Positions 59,301-64,000 of a DNA stretch of 64,000 bases are shown in pieces (the first letter of the stretch is position 1; the number at the start of each line of letters is the position of its first letter). Both the position numbers and the translations under genes were made by a program. The stretch is from Nipponacmea schrenckii (Eukaryota > Mollusca > Gastropoda > Lottiidae), in contig CM060203.1 in the NCBI GenBank assembly GCA_030562195.1, positions 7,888,208 through 7,952,207 of the forward strand, read 5' to 3'. Under the pieces are notes generated by a model. It searched no databases, was not told the origin of the DNA, and saw only the letters and a program-made list of their open reading frames with translations.

Positions 59301-61268
59301 CTTGACATCAATCCACTTGAGACAGACGGAAATGAACAAGAAATTCCCGAGAAGTAACTAGCAAAAAGGATACTAGACAACCTGTATTTATGATGCTAAT
59401 TGCAAGTTTAATAGTTAAAGACTTCATCTAAATTGAGTTCTAAAACTAACAACCCTGCACGATATCGCCATTGTCTTAGGACAAATAATCAGTCCTTCTG
59501 GGACAGTCAATGAGGATATCATTCATCACTATCTTGGTACGATTAATCTTGATGGTGAAATCCCATTTCATTCCCAGAAACTAGTAGACAACAATCATTG
59601 GTTATTTTTATAGATGTTCTACTAAGTCAAATTAAACAGTCGAAAACTAATAATTATAACCAAAAACAATTCTAATTGAAATATTATTTCTAATGTAAAC
59701 AGGAAATCAGTTCAATTAAAAGGTACCGGAAAATCGGGAATGTAACTTTTGAAATGCGATTCGGACTATCATTACGCACCACATATTCGAATGCTTTCAA
59801 ATGCAGCATAATCTGATATACGATGTAATTTGTTCTGGAAATTGAATGAAATCTAAGGAAATATCTAATCTATTTGACAAATTGTTAGTGCCATCGAGAG
59901 TAAGTCAATGTTGATACAAACCAAAATAAATAATAAGTTTAGTATTATATAACAAAAGATTTATATTGTTTTTATCAGTTATTTTTTTTTTGTATATAGA
60001 TGAATTCATTCAAGATCAAATCACAGTTCTATTTCAGTAAATTATAAGTTGGATTTAAGATAATAGCGTTCTGCCATATGATTGTTTAATGCCAAAATTA
60101 ATTGACGTCAATATCGCTTCCTATTTTCAAATAGAAAATTTCATTTAATGGGCTTTTGCACGCTTTTGGACAAACGTTTTACTTTCTTATCAAGTTATTT
60201 CTTTTGCCTTGGAAACAGGTTTGATCTGTCTGTGCAGATAATTTATTGTTGGTGGATAGATAATGGAGGAGGTTGACATAAATTAATAGATTACCAAAGT
60301 TTATTGGTCAGAAAATTTATAAATGATGCGGAAATGATAAGCATATTGTTTTAATTGGAAAGATTTAGTGATTATCTCAATTGAAAAACTTAATTTAAAG
60401 ATGTTATGACCATGTTAGGTTGGTGGGATGTCGGGTCAGAACATTGACAGTTCAGAAGGACTGCAGTTGTCTACTATTATTGATTTCAACCATGGTGAAA
60501 ATACATACAGACATATATTTTTAACATGTATATTAACTGACGAAGTTGAAAACATACTTTGAGTGGGTCATCCATATAAAACCTTTCCACGAAATATTAT
60601 AAAGAATGTCTGTTTTAAAAACCAAATGTAATTAATCAATTCTACTTATACTTCTTCAAACTGTCAGATTTTGAAAGTAGTTTTATTAAATTAATTTTGG
60701 ATAAAATGACGGGCCAGACATTGGATTGTAGAGATATGATTGTGAAGAATTTCATTTTCTACCCTCGCCTGGTCTTAATTTACAGACCAAAATCGTGGAA
60801 TTTACATGATTTCTAACGTTTGAGATTAGAATTCGATGCCATAAAACTAGAAAGAAAAATCGATATTTTAATATCTTATATTATGCTTTTGTTAAACTGA
60901 GAGTACTTATGTGAATAATAACCAGAGGAAACTTGTTCTGGGACATAAGACGTCTAAAAGAATGGTAACACAGATTTTGTGTATATGGAGTTTGCTAAAA
61001 ACATGAGATACAATAAAAAGGATTTTTACACCCAACTCGACTACACCTTATTTCAAGATTCAAAAATCATTCACGTCTGTATATCATCTTCCAATGCATA
61101 TAGTGAACGTTAACATACCAGTTTTTCATTTTCGTCTTCAATTTCCAGTCTAGCAGCAATGCAATTCCTTGTGTCCATAAACGTTTTTCTCTGCGACCTC
61201 TCAGTTAAATTATGTATCAAAATACCAGCCACGTTTACACACAAAAACAACACACCATTTGCAATCAA
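44980..61268 (-). CDS. ADCY1: Adenylyl cyclase, ADCY1/rutabaga type; N-terminal exons off the right edge
   Basis: Makes cAMP from ATP at the plasma membrane. Exons seen (5' to 3'): 61119-61268, 59138-59256, 57909-58020, 57590-57717, 53066-53224, 52642-52783, 52241-52411, 51633-51682, 51020-51161, 50718-50815, 50238-50322, 49992-50087, 49447-49706, 49175-49295, 48838-48957, 48502-48648, 48217-48315, 47856-47973, 47553-47677, 44980-47352. All phases agree, giving 1604 aa. Order: end of TM1-6, C1a ([10 protein letters not shown] and ILGDCYYC with both metal Asp), C1b (residues 271-327), TM7-12 (~391-611), C2a ([28 protein letters not shown] with adenine Asp and the Asn/Arg pair), then a ~757-aa polar tail. 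C1b ([10 protein letters not shown] to [10 protein letters not shown]) matches the calmodulin-binding stretch of ADCY1, so Ca2+/calmodulin control is likely. ADCY5/6, ADCY8 and the ADCY2 group fit C1b and the C2 end less well. Confidence 0.93.
53322..53351. repeat. Poly(A) tract of about 30 bases
   Basis: A near-pure A run in the large ADCY1 intron, ~100 nt upstream (minus-strand sense) of the exon at 53066-53224. On the coding strand it is a T run before the exon, and could be a length-variable polypyrimidine element. Confidence 0.8.
55960..56470. repeat. ~22-bp degenerate minisatellite
   Basis: Units of the form AATGTGACGCCAAACTAAAGAT, about 20 copies with indels, degenerating toward the right into GTGGATAAA and GTCAAAC variants up to about 56640. 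Inside an ADCY1 intron. Confidence 0.8.
56690..56720. repeat. Perfect 31-bp palindrome
   Basis: Arms CTGTTACAATGGTGT and ACACCATTGTAACAG around a single central A, with further imperfect pairing outside (AAACAAGG against CTTTGTTT). Could form a hairpin or cruciform. Confidence 0.85.
57127..57346 (+). mobile_element. TTAA-type MITE, family D (220 bp)
   Basis: Left end AGGCCTGTATCCACATT and right end AATGTGGTCATAGTACAACA then CAGGCCT are inverted repeats with a small insertion. TTAA at 57123-57126 lies left, and a one-base variant TTAG at 57347-57350 lies right. The interior is markedly more GC-rich (CGCCGCG, GACGCGGCG) than its surroundings. Confidence 0.7.
59257..61118. other. ADCY1 intron, nothing recognisable inside
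   Basis: 1.86 kb of AT-rich sequence between two well-supported cyclase exons. I see no exon, repeat family or RNA gene. Confidence 0.6.
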
Positions 61269-64000
61269 CTGAAATTATCAAATGTCAAAAGTAAATACAG
61301 GGAAGGGCAGAAACAACAAAATCTTAGTGAGGGGCGTTTGTATAGTTTGGAAGTTTAAAAATGAGCCTTGTTTAAAATGATGTACCGGTATTTATGATTG
61401 TGTGTATGTGTTACAACCTTATAGGTCTATGGTTACAACGTTTTATAATGTTATTGTATATTGGCAGTACTATCCATGTGCATGTTCTACATAGTTCATA
61501 GTATTAATGTGTCACTGTGCTGCACTATTTATATTCACATGTGATACGATGTATTTTTACATATGTTGCGCTATTAAATGTGTTTATCATGTTACACTGT
61601 TAAATGTACAATATATATGTATTGTTAAATATTTATGTATTTATATATTACATATATATATGTGTTACAATGGTTATTGTGTATGTAACACTAAATAATG
61701 TACATTGTTGAATGTACATATTGATACTATATTGTTAAATATATAAATATATATTTGTCTGTTAAGTGTGCATGTGTTATACTGAAACAATTTTGTGTTT
61801 CATTATAAAACTATTAATGAGGTTTGTAACATAAAATGGTTAACAATTTGCTTTTGTCCATTTATGGTAGTGGTGTATTATTTCATTTAAAAAATTGCTG
61901 GTATTTGTGGCCACAGCAATTCATCAGCCTTTCACGAATCAATAGCTAATTGATGTACAGTATTAAATAGATATTGTCAACTCAAAATAAATATCAAATT
62001 TCCAATAATATCAAAGTTCGTGTGCTTATTATATTATATAATTGCAACCAAATGGTGAATATCTGATAGATTGTAGTCATAACACAAACATAGCTTTTAT
62101 TTAATTAAACCAAGTGAAATTTAAACAATTCCATAGCTTTTATACAGACAGATAAAAATTAATTAAAGCCATTTTAGTAAGTGTCTCAAGACATCAGTAG
62201 ATTGCTCGTCGTTTCGTAGATTGTTAGCCGTTCCATAGATTGCTCGTTATTTTGTAGATTGCTCGTCCTTTAGTTGACTTCTCATAAACTTGTGGATTGC
62301 TGTTATTTCTTAGATTTCATGGTATTTCGTAAATGATATATTGGTTCGTATCGTAGTAAACAAAGGCCGATTTATTTAAATTTGGTCAAACTCGAAATTT
62401 ACTGCAATAATGTGTGATAAGGGAAGTCATACAATGCTCTCGCTATTATTTCAACGCCTTCACGTACAGATATCTTGAAGAATTCCTTCACACAATAGCT
62501 TGAAAACCTAATTGATCCCCGAGACTAAAAATATTCATTTTTGATTACTTCATTAACCCTTCTTCGACTTCAAATAGTTTAAATCTGAGAATCTAAGTAG
62601 CATAAAAGAGAATACTATTTAAATTACAGTTTCTAATTTCAAAACAGATCTGATATTAACCCTTCAGCGTCAATATCTACTTTCCAATCGTACCTGTTTC
62701 ATTTTACTTTTTTTTCTCGATAATTGTGATTATTGTATCCATCCTGATCATTCAATACCAAGAATGAAATATTGGGGATAATCGTTCATGCCTTACATTC
62801 TTGTTATTAATTCATGCCTTTGAGGATAAGAATATACATGTATATCAAAAGTGATAAGAATATCAACAGTGCTGAGCAAGTAGAATAAAATAATAAGAAA
62901 CTATTCAATACCAGGACTTCCCTATTTTATAGACCCCAATTATATCATTTTAAGCTGCCAAGAAATAAAATGATTTTTAAGTATAATAATCTATTAAACA
63001 AGAATCCAGAAACACGAGGTACATTAAGCTACAATACGTCTGAGATGGTAAATGTGTTTTGAATTAAAGTGAAAGAAAAACAATAATGACCTATACTATT
63101 CATGAACTGTCTGTTTATTTAACTCTCTATTGTCGCTTTTATATTCTTACGTCCTTATTGTCTTTTCATTTAAACTGACATAACTTGCAGATAAAAAAAC
63201 AGACTGAGGGTTCAGAAATCAATATACATATCCTGGTTGTAGAAATTCGTCTTTCTGATAAAACAGGAATACTCTAAAGACTGGAATTAAATTCCTATTG
63301 GACAAATTCGTATGTTGGGAAAATTGATAAAAAAAAGTCGTCGTCTGAGTATTGCAATTAATCGGATATATTTGTGTTAAAATTTCTCTAATCTTATTTT
63401 CGGGATAAAAAAAATATGTTAAAATTTGTAAAAATAAGACAGTCAGATTATATTCGTATAGATAGATTATATGACCAGCTCTTCATATTTTTAACCAATA
63501 TCACAAGTTAAAAAACTTTATCGATCCGTTAATTATACGTCTTGAATAATGGTCGATGCGCCTACACCTTTCTGATGCACTACACTTTTCTGGTACATCT
63601 CCAAGTTTTTGCTGTTCAAAATGTGTGGAGGTTCACATAAAAACAAAAGTTAATTAAATCTTTTGACTGAAATTGAAGGTTATAGCTATCTTTCCTCCTC
63701 AGCTGTTTTTGAGCACAACGTAATTCTTTTTCGTAGCATCATCTCGAAAACCATGTATACATGTAAATATTACCGAGAACTGCTTCCAGGCAAAATCTTC
63801 ATAGCAGTACAATCAATAAAGCAATTGGCAAACGGAAATGAAAACATCGCATTATCTTTTAACCGTTTCCTTATCAAAATTCTACAAGGGCCATTTTACT
63901 ATATCTTTTTATGCCACTCAAGGGAAATGTTGTATTATACAGCTTCTCCTGTCTTCCATTTTAAGAACGATAATGCTTCGATATGATTATGATTTCTTGT
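61269..64000. other. ADCY1 upstream intron (start exons not found)
   Basis: No exon for TM1-6 is recognisable on the minus strand, so the first ~200-250 residues lie beyond 64000. It contains TG/TA-rich degenerate repeats (61500-61780, GTTAAATGTACAATATATAT type) and about five degenerate ~26-bp units of TAGATTGCTCGT at 62195-62330. Confidence 0.55.

Noticed and set aside
44980..61268. Assignment to ADCY5/6, ADCY8 or the ADCY2/4/7 group
   Set aside because: Parts of C1 look similar to these, but C1b (FKAEIPFSN-like) and the C2 end ([15 protein letters not shown]) fit ADCY1/rutabaga best.
63663..63986. 107-codon plus-strand ORF
   Set aside because: Does not begin with ATG, has no recognisable domain, and lies antisense within the presumed cyclase intron.

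Overview
The window is nuclear DNA from an invertebrate animal. Genes are split by many short introns with GT..AG borders, the DNA is AT-rich, and protein matches fall between vertebrate and insect homologues. A repeat family starting TACGCCCACATG, which I know from molluscan genomes, and several TTAA-flanked MITE families suggest a mollusc, possibly a limpet-like gastropod. The phylum is inference; 'animal' is secure. Gene names rest on recalled family sequences, not on a search.

Layout. 143-2438 (-): 3' truncated COASY (coenzyme A synthase). 2806-9114 (+): complete CCHCR1 (19 exons, 770 aa), head to head with COASY. 10884-12164 (-): RNF26, one exon. 13108-16269 (+): RPL28 (eL28), 137 aa. 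17421-18314 (-): a second, RNF26-like membrane RING protein. 19868-26215 (-): CROT, peroxisomal carnitine octanoyltransferase (15 coding exons). 29363-30613 (-): a C2H2 zinc-finger protein. 34854-39809 (-): an SLC17-family transporter (10 exons). 44980-61268 (-): most of an ADCY1/rutabaga-type adenylyl cyclase (20 exons seen), whose N-terminal membrane domain lies off the right edge. The genes are unrelated housekeeping, centrosomal, lipid and signalling genes with no sign of a shared pathway, apart from two head-to-head pairs that may share promoters.

The accessory DNA is rich. There are four families of TTAA-flanked MITEs, three copies of the TACGCCCAC element, a decayed Gypsy integrase fragment, and several minisatellites with units of about 22, 28, 53/54 and 76 bp.

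The most striking observation is in CROT. The 3' end of one coding exon, with its 5' splice site, is the terminal unit of a 76-bp tandem array of about 15 copies filling the following intron, so the gene carries about 15 near-identical exon ends and donor sites in a row. A second CROT exon has an apparent 1-nt frameshift. Also notable are the roughly 750-residue disordered tail of the cyclase ending in a PDZ-ligand-like TTEV, and the loss of two usually conserved charged or polar residues in the SLC17 protein.
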